In this document: piece after piece, positions 32,001 through 47,000 of the stretch | Numbering within the stretch: the stretch's first letter is position 1 | How the letters are laid out: every line of letters starts with the position of its first letter | Program-made: the position numbers and the translations under genes | Source: Strix aluco | Taxonomy: Eukaryota; Chordata; Aves; Strigiformes; Strigidae | NCBI RefSeq assembly: GCF_031877795.1 | Contig: NC_133946.1 | Coordinates: 9,833,144 to 9,897,143, forward strand | Reading direction: 5' to 3' | Length of the DNA stretch: 64,000 nt | The notes under the pieces: generated by a model | What the model saw: the letters and a program-made list of their open reading frames with translations, nothing else | What the model was told of the DNA's origin: nothing | Database searches by the model: none

Positions 32001-35000
32001 TATTTTTACAAGATGTAACTGCTGTTGTTCTTTTTCTCTAATCACATTACATTTTTCTGACTTTAATTCCTCCAGCTGCTGTAACAGCAAGTTATTTTGT
32101 ACCTGTGCTGATTTCATTCTATCAGTAAGATGATCAACTTTTTTAACATGATTAAGCAATTCTGTCTCAAGAAATTCTCTCTCATTCTTTACTTTGTAAG
32201 AACTCTCTTGTACATTTTCTAATTCTTCCTGTAACAGGCATTTATCATCCTCTAAAATCTTAACTTTTTCATTTAGACTAACAATTTCTTGTGTAAGACT
32301 TTTACATTCCATGTCGAGCTTTGTTAGACAATGATTTTTATGGTCCAAAGATTTTTCAGTTTCTTTCGCTTTTTCTGAAATTAATTTTCTTTCTTGTTCT
32401 AGGACAAGCACATCTTGTTCTTTTTCAGAGAGTTTATCCTTTAACACATTAATGTCCTTTAACAATGATTCATTCTCATATAATGCATCGTTGATTTTAG
32501 ATTGCATATCATTTTGGTACACTTCCATTTGAACTTGGAGCTCTCCCAAAGCTGCTTTAGTTACAGTGATGTCACTATGAAGGGTATCATTTTCATTTTG
32601 AATTTTTTCTAAAGCCTGCTTTAAGTTTTCGGAAGTTTGTTTCAGCTGTTCGTTTTCCTCCATTAGCTGATGATTCTGTTCAGTGAATTCATGAAGACGA
32701 TTCTGGTGTTCTTGCATCCTTGCCTCTTGCTCACGTATCTGCCTTTCTGCTTTACTTTGTAATTCGTCAACTTCCATTTTCTTGGATTCGCCAAGTTGTT
32801 TCAGTTGATTCTTTATAACCTCATTTTCATCAGTGAGTTTTTGTAAACGCTTCTCAAGAGCTTCCTTCTCAGATTCTCCTTCTCTGAGTCTTTGAATAGC
32901 CTCTTGCTTCTCTTTTCTACTGACATCAATAACTTGCCTCATATCTGCTATTTTACTACTGATATTCTCATACGCCTGAAGAAGTGATTCGTACTCCTGC
33001 TTTAATTCACTATGTTTAGCCTTCCATCCTGTTAATTCAACTGTCTGAGAATCTTTTAAGGTATTTAGTTGGAAAGAAAAGGCCTCTTTTTCCTGAACTA
33101 TAGTCTCCATCGTGGATTTAAGACTTTCACATGCCGCTGTGAGGTTTTCATTTTCAGTCAACAATCTAGCATTTTCAGAAACAAGGCTCTCCTCTTCAGA
33201 CAACAGAGAAACAGTACTTGAACTTGGCTTTTCTCTACCAAGCTCTAGTAAGTGTTCAAGCATCTCTGACTTGTTTACCAGTTCTTCTCTTTCCAACATC
33301 AGCTTATCAATCTGATCTTTTAGACATTTATTCTCTCTCAGAACTTCTTTACGTGATATTAAAGCTGCCTGTAATTTTCTCTGAAGGCGCTCTTTGGACT
33401 TCTCTTCTGCTATAGTTCTTTGCTCTTGTGGTTTAGAATCATTTATGTTTGCAGTTTTCGCCAGCGGCTCTTCAATCATTTGCATTTGTTTCTGGATTTG
33501 ACATTCTGTTGCTTCTCTCAGTTCAGTTTTCCCAGAGTAATCAGTCTCTGGCAGTTGAAAACAGGTGCCTTTACCTTGCAACTTTCCTTGAAGGGAATTA
33601 CTTTCCAAACAAAACTTTCCCAATTCTTTTTCAGTATCATTTTCTTCCATAGACTCTTTGTATAATCCCACAGGTTTACTCATCTCAGCCTTCTCACGTA
33701 GCATACATAGCTCTGTCAGAAGTTTTTTGTTTTCTTCACTGAAATGTTTTACCTCCTTTTTCATATTGATTAGTTCCAAATTGGACTTTTCTGAACAACT
33801 GAGAAGTTTCTCTTTTTCTCTCTTCATGTCTTCAAATGCTGTTTTATAATAGTGAGCTGCTTCTTGGCCCTCTTTTATAGCTTTGTTTAATAATTCCTTT
33901 TCCAGATCAAGTTTATCTTTGAAATCTGTAAGTGAACAACACAATGCTTCTATTTCCTCATTCTTTTCTGCAACCTCCTTCTTAGCTTCAGTTCTCATTC
34001 TCTGCAGTTTCTCCTGGCTCATCTTGTAATCCTCTTCACTCTTTTTAATAAGTGCTTCTTTCTCATTATTCACACGTTCAAGTGCTGTCTTAATGTCTAC
34101 AGCTTCAGCCTCATATACTCTCAGCTTTTTCTGTAGCTGCTTGATGTCCTCCAACAAGCTGCCCTCACATTGCTCCTGCTGTCTCAAAGAGTCTAAGTTG
34201 ACTGTTTCTTCCCTTTCATCACCAAATTCAACCAGTATTTTTCTCAACTCTTTCTTTAACATTTCTGTTTCCTCCTGAAGTTTTGCATAATTACTTCTTA
34301 GTTCTTTTAACTCAGTGTCTCTACTTGCCACTGAAGTGATCATGTTTTCTGACTCCTTTAAGGATGCAACCTGAACTTTGCTTCTTGGTTTGTCTGATTC
34401 CAAATTCCCTAGGTCAGCTTCCTCTTCTCCCAGCACTGCCTTAGGTAAAGCCAGTTCTTTCCCTAGAGGGTACTTTTCTAACTGATTAAAGTCGAGTTCT
34501 TTACATTTTGCTTTATGTTCTTGTTTGAGATTCTCAAGGTGGTTTTTTTGTTCATCAAAATCTGCTGCAAGTCTAGTGTGTTCTTCCCTTTCTTTCTGAT
34601 ATTTTTTTATATCTTCTTTCCTGACCAAAAGCTCCCTCTCTAAGGCTTCTTTTTCTTTTTTTAATTGATTCATTGCATTAATGTCATTATTGGGGTCCAG
34701 ACACTTCTTCCTGTCCCCAGCACTTAAATCAGGCTCTTTTGAACTGGAATTTTTCAACAATTCTTCTTTCTTCTTAACTTCAGACTTCACCTTTTCAAGA
34801 GTTAAGAGCATCTGACAACGTTCCTCTTCGTAGGCACTTGTTTTTTCATCAAGCATAGACTGCATATGAGCAAGCATGCAGTCCTTTTCCTCTAAAGATT
34901 TTAGGTTCTGCTCACATATATTTTGTTTTTCAGCAATGACATCATTTAGTCCTGCAATACTGTCCTGAAGTTCTTCTAAGTGAGAGGCTTTTACAGACAA

Positions 35001-38000
35001 AATTTCAGTCAAATCACTTATTTTGGCATCTTTTTCTAAAAGTTGTTGCTTCAAAGTTCCAAGATGAGAATCAAAATCTTTATTTTGTACTTCAACTACT
35101 TTCAGTTTGTCTGTTAACTCATTAACTGTCTTCAACAACTCCTCTGCTTTTTTTTGCTCTTTTTCTATTTCTTCCTGTCCACTCTTTTCTAGTTTTCCAA
35201 CTTTTTGCATTAGATCTCTTCTTATTATCAATGCTGCTTGAAGTTTCTTTTTCAGATTCTCTTTTTCCTTGCCCATTTTCTCAAGATTAAACTGCATCTC
35301 CTCTTTTTCATTCATTAAATCTTTAAACACAGCTTCTCTACTGCTTAATGTAGCCTGACTGTGTTCCAGTTCTTTCTTACAATCCTCAAGTTCCTGCAAT
35401 ACTTGGTTTAGTTCTCCTACAGAACTATTATGAACAGCTTCAAGATCTTGCAGTTTGGTATTTAATGTATTTCTCTCTTCAGAAAAATGCAGCATTTCAT
35501 TTGACAATGATTCCATGATCTGGGTAACAGAACAGTCTTTTTCCTTCAGTTGCTGGCTTAGACCAGAAATTAAATCCTTCTGCTGATTTACCTGGGAAGT
35601 TAAGTTTTCAATGAGTTGATCTTTTTCTCCCATTTCTTCAAGGAGACTTGCTACTTTTTTACCCTCAACATGCAGTTTTTCTTGACTGGTTCTGACTACT
35701 TCTTCTGATTTATTTATCTTGTCTTGAAGAAATTCAACCTGTTTGTTTATTTCTGCAAAAGACTCTTCCCTTTCTTGCAAGAGAGACTGTTGTTTACATA
35801 ATGTTTCCTTGACTGCAACCATTTCTTCTGACAGACATTCAATTTCAGATTTGTATTTGCCCTTCATCTTTTCAATATCATTATGCAGCAACTCCTTCTG
35901 CTTCTCAAGTGACTGCATACTCTTTAATTCATCTTTCATGATGTCTATTTCTTTCTGTTTTTCTAAAAGCACCAGTTGCAAACGTTCTGATTCTGTTTCT
36001 TTGCTCAAAATAGTAGTTATCAGAGTGGAGAATTTTTCCAGCTGAATTTTACTATCAGTTAGCTGCAGCTCACAATCTGAAGTCTGTGCCTTCTTTTCTT
36101 TACATAAAAGCCTACTAGTAAGCAATGGAGATAAGCTTTGACTTAATTCCTCTTTTATAAGATCCAACTCTTGCTGCAAAGACTGGATTTTGCTATCTTT
36201 TGATTTTATTTCACTTTCTAAACTGCTCAATTGCTCAGTAAGATCATTATTTTGTACAGTTGCCCTATCAAGTTCTGTCACCCATTTGTTTTCTGACTTA
36301 AGTAGACTTTGTTCTAGAGTTTCAAATTTAAGTTCTAATTTAGAAAGTTCTTCACCCTTCACACTAACCTGCATCTGTAACTTCTCTTTTTCAGTCTTCA
36401 TCTGCAGTTTGACAGCATCTATTTGCATTCTTGAATAATTCTCACTGGTTTCTAGTTTTTCATTGATTTCTCGGAGCTCTTCCACTTTCTTTTGCAAATG
36501 ATTTTGAGATGCAGTAAGTTGTGCGTTTTCAGCCATGAGTTTATCAGCACCTTCTTGTAGCACACTTTTTTCTTTCTCTAAAGACTCTACCTGACACTGC
36601 AGACTACCTATTAAAAGCGCATTGGCGTCGCAGTCTTGAGACGATTTGGAATTCACATTGTTCAACTCTAACTTCAAACGTGCTATGTGATCTGTCTGTT
36701 CAGTGCACTTCACACGCAGAGACTCTACAGCCGCTTCTTTTTGCTGTAGTTCTTCTTCCCATGTAGTTATTTGGTCTAGTGTTTTTTGGTGTTCATTTTT
36801 AAGACAGTCAAGTTCAACAGTCAAAGAATCAATTTTCTTCTGATTAATATGAAGCTTCTCATTCTTTTCCTGAAATTCCTTAGTAAGGTTTTTCATGGCT
36901 GTTTCACTTTTCTCTAATTTTTCTCTGAGAACCTCAATCTCACCAGAAAGAATGTTAACGTTGCTATCTGCCAACTGTATACTGCTATCCTTCTCCTTTA
37001 AAGAATTAAGCAGTCCAGCAATAACTTCTTCTTTTTTCTCAAGAGCTGCATTCAACTCAGTTCTTAGTTTGTATTGTGCTTCAATTTTCTCCTGAAGAGA
37101 TAAAAAGGCATTTTCTTTCTCATGGACTAGTTCATTAGATTTTTGTAGTTCTTGTGTTAGTTCATGTACATGACTTTGGAGCTGAGACACTAAATTCGTC
37201 TTCTCTTCATCTTTCCTTGCTTTCTCCTTCAGAGTTTTGAGGAGACTTTTATTTTCCGTAAGAGACAATTCCTTTTCTGACAAGGACTGGTCCATCTCAA
37301 TTATTACATCCTTCTGATGTTGTATTTCTTTTTGTAAATTCACTTTCACTTCTTCCAGCTCTACCACCTGTTTCTTTATGACCTCACATTCACTCTCTTT
37401 CTCTTGAAGTTGCATCTTTAAATTCTCACTGAATAATGAAATATTGTTGATGGTTAATTCTTTTTCTGAAACAAGTACTTTTAATTGTTCTGCTTCAGAG
37501 GCTAAAAGTTCTAACTGTTTCTCCTGCAAAACAGAAGATTCCTGTACTTCAGAAAGCTGTGCTTTTAAACTGATGTATTCATCTAACTTTTGTTTTAAAG
37601 ATTCATCTTTCTGTATAATTGAATCATTCAACTGAGATGATTTTTCTGTTACATTTCTAAGCTGATACTGAAGGTCAGAAATAACCTCCATATTCTCAGA
37701 CAGTTGAACCCTAAGTACATCAGACTCTTCAGATTTATCTTTTAATAACTTTAATTCTTGGGCTTGTCTCTTAAATTCATTTTCTTTTTCCTGCATTGCA
37801 TGTCTAAGTTGGCTGGTTTCAAAACCTAGGGCTTGTATTTGGTTTTGCAGATCTGAAATGATTTGCATATATTGCCCTTCTCCTGCCATTTTACTATCTT
37901 TCATTTGCTGAATCAAAGCCTCCTTTTCAGAAAGGAGAGTGTCTTTTTCTTCAAAGACAATTTTTAAGTTTTCTTTTTCAATCAACAGGCCATCAATTTG

Positions 38001-41000
38001 GTCCTTCAGAGCTAAAATATTATGACTTTGTTGGGACAAGTGTGAAGTCAAAGCAGCTACTTCATCTGACTTTTTCATTACTGTGACATTAACTGTTTCA
38101 ATGTCTAGTTTTAATTTTTCATTTTCTAAAGCTGCTGTATGTGCTTGTTGCCTTGCTGAAGTAATTTCAGACTGTTGCTGTACCAACTGTGACTGAAGAG
38201 CTTCACATTCATGTGACTTCTTGCTCAGTAAGCTTGAAAAGTCCTCCTTTTCATGCCTAAGCACATCCACTTCTTTGCTTAATAGCTGCAGCTGATTATT
38301 TAACACTGTACTTTCTTCCATTTTTTCAGAAACTTGCCTATGAAACTTCTCAAGCTCTGAACCCTGACTTTTCAGAGTCAGGTCTCTTTCCTCTACCAAC
38401 TGAGATAACTTTGCTTTTTCATCTTTAAGGCTTTTAATTTCATCCTGCAACTCTACAATGCAAAGCTTACTCTCTCCCATTTCCTTACATAATGAATCAT
38501 TTTGAAGGATTTTCTCTTCTAGAGACCTGTTCACAGTTTCAAAATCCAAAGTTACACTTTGAATTTGTTCCTGTAGTAGTAAATTTTTTTCCTTACTATG
38601 GCTGAGCTCTTGGATTAGGCTACTGCATTCAGATAACTTATTATTTAACATCTCTTCTTTCTGTATTTCTTTGTCTCTAGTATCCTTCAGCTGAATGAGA
38701 AGTGATTGCACTTGTTCATGCAACTGTTGTGTCTGTTCCTTGCTTTCAAACAACTGCTCAGCTAGCACGTTACATTCCTTTGTTTTCTCCTGCAGCTGTT
38801 CTGCAACTGAATTTTCTTTTTGCTCGGCAAGTATTGAAAGTTGTTCAATCTCTTTTGCCAGAGTGTTTTTATCACAATTTAGTATCGAAAGAGTTTTTTC
38901 ATACTCAGCAGTGCTAGCAGATAACTTATTCTCTATTTCTCCCACAGCCTGGATTTTCTTTAACAATTCACACTCTTTTACATCCAGGAGTTTGGACAAA
39001 CTCTCATTTTCACTGATTAGCTGTTCCTTCTCTTTTTCCACCATATCTATACTTTTTTTCAGATATTCATTTGTTTTTATTTGCTCTGCCAATTTTTCTT
39101 CTTTCCCTTCAAGATCTGCCTGCAATTGCTTATTAGCTGAAGCTTTCTCCCGTGTCTCTATTTCCATTTTCTTAATTTGCTTATGTATTTCATTTAATTG
39201 GTTATTAAGTTCTTTGCAGCAGGTCTCTTTGGCTTTCAGATCTCCAGTTAATTTAAGTTTAGTCTCTTCATTTTGCTGCTCCAAAACCCCAAGCTTCTGC
39301 TCTAATGAAATAATGAACTCTTGTTTCTCTTGTAATTCTTTTTTAATCATTTCCTGATGTTCAGTATGTTCTGTAAGCTTCCTAGATAACTCAGCCAACT
39401 CTTCATCTTTTTTAGCATTTTCCAAAATCAGTTTGTTGTATGAATCTTTAATTGATTTTAACTCATTTTCAAGTGTCTGTGCTTTACTCTCCTTCTCTTT
39501 AAGCAAACTGTTCCATTTTTCCTTCAGAGTATTGCTTTCCTCAAGCTGAGATTTCAAATATTCAGCTTCTTTTCTTTGTTTATCCTCAGTTTCCTGTAGC
39601 TTTTCAGAGGACTTACTAATTTGTTCTTTCAGCAAAGTAATTTGTGACTCGCACTCTGCAAGTTTGTTATGGTATGCAACATTGTTGGCCTTGATTTCAG
39701 AACGGAGATCCTTAATTGTAATGCTGTTCTCACTGCTTTGTCTTATTAATTCCTCATTTTCTTTGGTTTTAGCTTCATTCTCGACTCTAACTCTTTCTAG
39801 CTCTAGCCTCATTGCATTACTCTGCTCAGAAAGGACAGATATCTTCACGCTTGCATCTCTTACATCAGTTGTCTGTACTTCTTTCAGTAAATGAGTTTCC
39901 CTTTCAGCCTTTGATAAAGCCTCTTCCATCCCTCTTATTTCTTCCTCTTTGCATTGCACTTGATGCTTCAGGATGATAACCTGTTCAGAATACTCTGTCA
40001 TATTCAAAGACAGGACAGACATGTCCCTGTCTTTCTCTGCCAGTGTTTCTTTAAGATTATCAATTTCTCTTTCACGTTTCTGGAGATCTTGAATAAGTTG
40101 AAATCTTTCCTCTAAATGGCTTGTATTCAACTTGTCGAGCTCTTCATTTGTCTGGTCCAGATCCAGCTGCATCGACTCTACCACGCCATCTTGTTTCAAA
40201 GTCTAAACATCAAGAAAATAACGTTACAAGAATAATTCAAGCATATGTTAGAGGGAGAATGGAAGTCACACTCCACGTATAGAGTATCTAAAGTAATCAA
40301 TCTGTACCTAACTGTATAGTCACAAGATAACCACGCTATTCTTTAGATTGTTTTAGCATACAGAAAGTTTAGTGTAAAAAACTAAATTTTAAGCAGTTAA
40401 TGCTGTTATTTTGCTGACATTTAAATGGGCTATGTCAAAAGAACATAAAATTTCTTCTCTTACTTTATTTTAACAAGTTACCTTTTCCTTCAATGTAGCA
40501 ACTTTTTCTGTTAGATCGCTGATGGCTGTTTTCTGCTCAGTGTTCTCCACTTCATACACACTGCATTTCTTTAAGGCTTCATTCAGCTTAGTATTAAAAA
40601 TAAAAGTCAATGTGATAGAAATATATAGAATTATATTAAAATTGTGATGTTAGTTGTAATATTGAGTTTACACAACAGTGTAGTTTATACTTTGAAAATA
40701 ATAAATGAGGATAACTTATCACCCCAATAAAACATAAATACTTTCGTGCAAAGCTCTGTGTTGGGGTCTAAGAAATCCTTACACCCAACTTAAATCAAAG
40801 CAATTACATGAAATGAACAAAACTGTAAAGAAACAGAGCAAAAACCTTCAGATAGGGAAAAGAGCAATATTGCTGCTGGGACACAAATAGAAAGTTATGG
40901 CTAATGTTCGTCAGTTCTAATAAATATTATTCAACAGTAACTTTAACTTACTTTTTGCTCAGTATGCACAAACTTTTCACCAAGTTCTTTGTTCAGAAGA

Positions 41001-44000
41001 TCCTTTTCTTGAAGCAGTTTCCTCAAAGTTTCCATTTGCTCCAGTTTTTCTGTCGTGCTCAACAGTTTTTGTTCTTTTTCTCCAAGTGAATTTTCGAGGA
41101 AGCTATTTCTGTCACTTAATCTAAGAACAAAATATATGTTTAGACATTTTGAAAAGAAAGCTTGCTTTAAGGTTTCTAGACTTACTAGGCCCAAACGATT
41201 TTCCTAAAAGAGTAATTATTTTTTTACACTTTCCATTTAAACTTCCAAGTACAAAAATAACATTACTGCAAACAGAAGCAGGAATTAGATAACTCTTTTT
41301 CAAGTGTCTTAAGAGATTATACTTCTCATTAGAAGTTTAAGCTTAAAGCAAAGAACGCTAATTCTGTATGGAGTTGTAAAGAGCCTTTATTTTACCCTTT
41401 CAGCTGCTCATTTAAGCCAGAGATCAGAATTTGATGCTTTTCCACATCTCGCATTTGTTGGTTGCGTAATTGAGTGAGTTGAGTTTGCAAACGTTCATTT
41501 TCATTCTGCAACAAAAAAATAACGAAGAGCATTATCACATACAAACACCCACAATAGCATGAGATAACCAGAGTCATTAAAATCTGACTCTTCAGATTTA
41601 CATCCTACACGGTAATAAGAGACCATTATCTAGCACTTCAGCAGATATCAGTGCAAAATACAACACTAATATCACAAGTTCAGATGTGATATTAGTTCAA
41701 ATAGATGCAACCCACCTTTCAGAAATACCTCCTTCAGCAATGCTATGGTAGCATCAACTCAAGGATGATTGCTGTATACCCAAAACACCACACACACACA
41801 CACATACTGTGTTAAGGCAGCTTACTTATCTTAACAGGGGAAGCTACTGCTTTGAAAAAATACTCTCCTCATTGCTTTGAAGACAGTACCAAACTTGCAA
41901 ATTTTTTTTTGCCTATTTTTTCAGGTTGAAGGAATGCAAAAACCTGCATACAGGGGATTGTGGAAAAAAGAAAAAGGAAGCAAGCTTCATTCACACAGCT
42001 TTTGGGTTTGTTTTTTTTAAACACAGTACAAATCTCCTACTCTAACCAGATCCACTGCACCAATTCAAAAATAAAACCACAAAAAAAAAATCTGACAACT
42101 GCAACCAAAAACCAAAAGCAGAACACATATCCAGAATCAACAACAAATAGGACAAACATGGCAAACTTGTCACCTCTAAGGAAAATAAGCTAGCATTTTG
42201 GAGGACGCAGAACACACCTGTACCGCCCTCAATAGCTGCCCTTCTTCATCTACACCAAACGTTACCTGTATTGAAAGGCTTTGTTACAAGATTCTCAAGT
42301 AATAATACAAAAGTTGTCTTGCATTTTAAAATCATTTATTTTTCTTATATATGTGCAACTTAACAGATAAAGAACTATGAATAAGGCACCAAGACTGAAG
42401 GAGCTTGAGTAAGAGATCGGTTGTGCCATTTACTGAAAACAAGGTTTACAAATTATCATAGTAACTTGTCAATCAGGAAATACTAAAAAAACCTTTTCTG
42501 ATATTTACTTCACTGTTCCTTTTGGTGCCTTCACTGAATAATTTTACAATGTAAATATATATCAAATTAATATCTGAGCTTTAGATTGTATATATAAAAA
42601 TATTACATTATTATCTCTATATATTTACACAGTTTATTTTCTATAAATGTGTATGTATATATAAACCCAATAATACACACACACATTTATATAAAAGAAA
42701 CTTGACGGATGTAAGAAGAGGAAGATTTATGCCAGCAGTAAAAAAAAAAAAACCCAAACCTAATTCTGGACCTTCTGACAAAGGCCCCCTACAACGAATA
42801 ATGAAAATCATGTTGCCTTTTACTATGTTTTTCAAACAAATAACAAAGCTTACTTTCAAACAAGCTTCTCCATGTAATGACTTTTACTTTTGCTGAACAG
42901 AAGTGGCAGGCTTCAACTTCAGAGCATAATATAGTATGTGTACACTCTCTGCCAACATAATTATGAGGTATAAAGTAGGCTTTAGACATTTTAGCCTGCT
43001 GCAAATTGACATTTTTGTCTTACAATCATAGCCTACAGTAAGAACAGAGAATAAAATGATTCTCTTATATCATCAGGATTTACACAACTACAAAAGCTCA
43101 CCTGAAGAGCCTCCATTCTGCCTTGAAGCTGCAATCTATCTTCCAAATCCTGACAACGCTCTTCTAGAAAAAGAATTTGTTCCTGCAGTTGATTTCTTTC
43201 CAATTCCAACTCTTCAACCACACTCCGTAAACCTAATTATGTCAAAGAAGAAAAATTATTTCAAGAAAGGTCTACTAAAATTCCTGAAGTCTAGAAATGG
43301 TTTCAGCTTTTTATTCAGGATTCTCACCAGTGTTGGGCACAATCAGATCTCAACCATTTCCAGTGGAAATGCCTGAGGCCCTGCATTTCCAAAAGTTAGA
43401 TGCCAAAAGTACCCTTAACTGTTGAAAAACCAAAATAAAGTTGCATAGCTCAAGAACTCAGAAAACCTGGCAGAAATATTCTAAACAATAGTGTGGCTCA
43501 TGTTACTGTAATCACACATTAATCCTGTACTTGCAGAATCAAATGTTAAGCAATTATTAATTAACAAATTAAACTGGTCTGTATCAAAATTTGCAAGTGA
43601 GTCTCTTCCATTTTAACAATTAGATATATCTGCAGCCTTTACCACTGATATAAAAACATTTGCATTAAAAAAATAAGAATCTGATTTTTAAATTAAAAGC
43701 ATACAGCAATAGAACACAATTCTGTTTTGCAACATAACTGTTACATAGATTGGAAACACACTCACAGGAACAAGACTCGTAACTTAAAAAACACATGATC
43801 TTGCCACACAAGGTATTTCACGGGCACCAAGGCTCAACCAATTCCAGTGTTTAGTCATATTTATGTTCTACTTCTGAATCAAAACTAGGCAGTTCATCCA
43901 GCACGCACATGCTTTGAAATGAAAAGGAAGAAAACGCAAGCCAAAAAAATTCAACAAAGATTAGAATACACCACAAATGGGTTGTTAGTTGAATTTGAAA

Positions 44001-47000
44001 ACAAAAATAGACACAAAATACAAATGCTGTGCATGCTTTAATAAACTGTCTAGTCGCTATCACACCTGCATTAGGTGAAGTGTACTCTGGCCACCAACCT
44101 CCCATATTTTCTCCTTCAGCTGAATCGGTGCTATCCAAGGTGACATTCAATTCTTGAAAGCATTGTTTTCTATCAAAGTTGTATTCTTCCTATGCACAAA
44201 ACATGAGAATTACGTTTAATTTAAAGAAGAAAGGAAGCAAGGGCAAAATGCATATTGTTATTAAAAGCATAGTTTCAATTAAAAGTCCTAAAACTCAGCA
44301 AGTGATTCACACGCCTAAATTTAAATATATGTGGACACCAGAGTAACCTGTCCAGCTTCCAGCTATTATTTCCAGAAAAGTCAAGTCTCCCACAGGTTTT
44401 GTACGGTATCTACCAGGCCTCTGAAGACACCCTCAGGCATCTGAAAGGCCAATGGAAAACTCTGTTTGGATACCTTAATTGGTTCCCCGATTTCTACAGT
44501 TAATAGGGTTCTCTGAATCTCAGGGTAAAGTATCTGAGTTAACTAAACACAAAATTATTCTTCCAATGGTATGTTAACGTGACAATGACATACTACCTCT
44601 TCTTACAAAAGATTATCATTTTTTAGTGCAAGTTATAGCACCAACTACCTAGAAGTACACCTCAGTGAACTGACACTACTTACTAATTACTCAGTAAAGC
44701 TCCAAAGAGATTTGTAAAGACTGTATCTAAACCAAAGATGGCCTTAACATACTGAGCATGCACACAGCTTCAAGCATGTGCATTACTCCAGAGGGAAGCC
44801 CGTTACTTTTCAGTCTAAAATCAAGTAGACTCATTACTCAAGGAATAGAGAGGTGTAATGCCACTGGAATTTCTCATCTTCTGGATACATAAACAATCAT
44901 TAAATTTACCAAAGTGTTCAGTTACATAACTAACCTAAGTTCTTAAGCCCTTCATGTTTTTAAGTCTAAAACACCATATAAATAAAATCGCTTTCCATAT
45001 TTTTATTAACATACAGGTAAAAATAAACTCTTATCTCTTTTAACCCACCTGAAGCTTCCTGCTGGTCTGACTGCTTTTTCTTCTTGCCTGCTGCAGCCTG
45101 CCCATTCCTTGAACTGTGGTCAGTTCCTCCTCCAGCTCCTGTTGCCCTGAGACTATGGCTGGATCAGAGCAGCCAGGAAAGAACCAGTCATCCTCAATCA
45201 GTTTTGTGCCACAGGAAAGCAATTACATTTATATCAGACACTACTACATGAAGAGAGAGCAGGGACAGGCTGAAGTCCCTATGAATGACTTAGAGGAACA
45301 AGATTAAAGCAGCAATCCATCGCGTTCACCTGGCCATTTCCCTCCAACACTACTATGTAGAACATAATAAAGTCTGCATATCTCACTAAGAAGAAGCAAA
45401 CTGAAGTTTAACTTCTTCATCAGCTCTAAATGAAGACTTTACACAGGAGACTGGAGAGAGTGAGCTTATGCTGATACTAAAAGAACACCAACCAATTAAA
45501 ATGCCAAATTACATCCCATTTCAAGTTACCAGGTTAAAATATACATAATTTGTATGATAAAGGCATCAGCTGAAACAGCTGTGGTTTTTATAATCTGAAC
45601 AATCACATTCATTTTTATGGAAATGACATGTGTCCCTTTCAACTTTAATTTTAGTATAAGCTACAAAGCCAGATAATTTGAGGAAGTCACAAGCATGTGT
45701 TACACTGCAAACTGGCATCAAACCATCTTATCATACATTAATGATACCATTCTTTTTAAGACAAATACAGAATCACTTGTAAATAAACACACTGAATAAA
45801 TTCCATATATGAAAGCTTAGGTATGCATCCTGTTCATTGTTAGAAATGATTTTTCATTTAAAGTAAATTCCCATCTGTTTTGTGATATGACAAAACATGT
45901 TTGGGGTAACAGATTAGGAAGTAGATGTTTCATGCAAAGCAGACAAAACAGAACAGCCAGTGAAAAGAAATGAACGTAAAGGTGGCTCCATACTTTAACT
46001 GAAAGTTAGACTAATTAGGTAATTACAAATTTAGTTTTCAATTTAACCACATTAATCTACAGTTGTCCTCACAGCATGCAAAATTCAGAGAACTTATGTC
46101 AATGCATCTGTGAAGTAAACACCAAAAACTATTAGGAGATTCAGCCCTACTGGGAATACTCAGCTTTCATCTGACTTGTCCAAGGATTACTTATACCACA
46201 AATTTCATTAACACACAAATCTGTAGCACCCACTAGGTTTAAGTTCTTGCTGTAATATTTCAAAATTACATACTTAACACGTTTTCAGAAAAGATTAAAG
46301 AGGTTAAAGAAAAAAAAATTAATGACCCTTTTAAAAGTAGGACTGCTAAATTGGATTTTACTTCTGGTTTTCATTACACTTTGGCTTCTGGCACTGTCAC
46401 TTTATCAGCATTCATTTTACACACCTTTGTTTATTTTCAAGTAGAGAGACTACAATTTTTTTTTAGCCTTATGCATACTTCTTCAATGTCATAAAAATAA
46501 GTGCCAGATTGGGACCACATGCCTTAAACCTCTGTTTACAAGAACTGTCATTGAAGTCAGCGAAGCAATTCAAGGCAAGCATTATTCCACTAAGAATTCA
46601 ACCCCTGCTTTGGGGGGGAAAATTCAATTTCTGGGAAGTTGAAATTGAAGTAATCTGGTTTTAAGTATAATCAGAATGAATAACACACCGTCCTTTAGGA
46701 ATTCAAAATATTTAGGCTCGTAAGTAAAAAAGAATGAAATTACCGTTGTCATATGAAAAATGAAACTATATAAATCGGAGCTTTAGAATGATTTAGAAAC
46801 ACTTAGACAAGTGTTAAAACACTTCCAGTTAAATTCAGCATTGCTTTAACAACAATCAGTAAGTAAATACATTTTCTAATGTTTTACAGCAGCTTAGGGA
46901 GCTCTCCATTTGTAATTATATCCAACATAAAAACTAAAAAACTTCCCAGGACACCTTTCTTCAGATACACACTCCATTTAAATTAACTAAGGATGTGTCT

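Noticed and set aside
38695..39357. 220-codon open frame on the plus strand
   Set aside because: Antisense shadow of the giantin giant exon; composition (Ser, Cys, Phe runs) is what the complement of Glu/Lys/Leu coiled-coil codons gives.
45159..45222. Upstream extension of giantin exon 15 (frame starting [15 protein letters not shown])
   Set aside because: Exon 14 ends with one extra base. Using the earlier AG before GATGAC would put TGA in frame; the acceptor CTGATCCAG at 45159 keeps it open.
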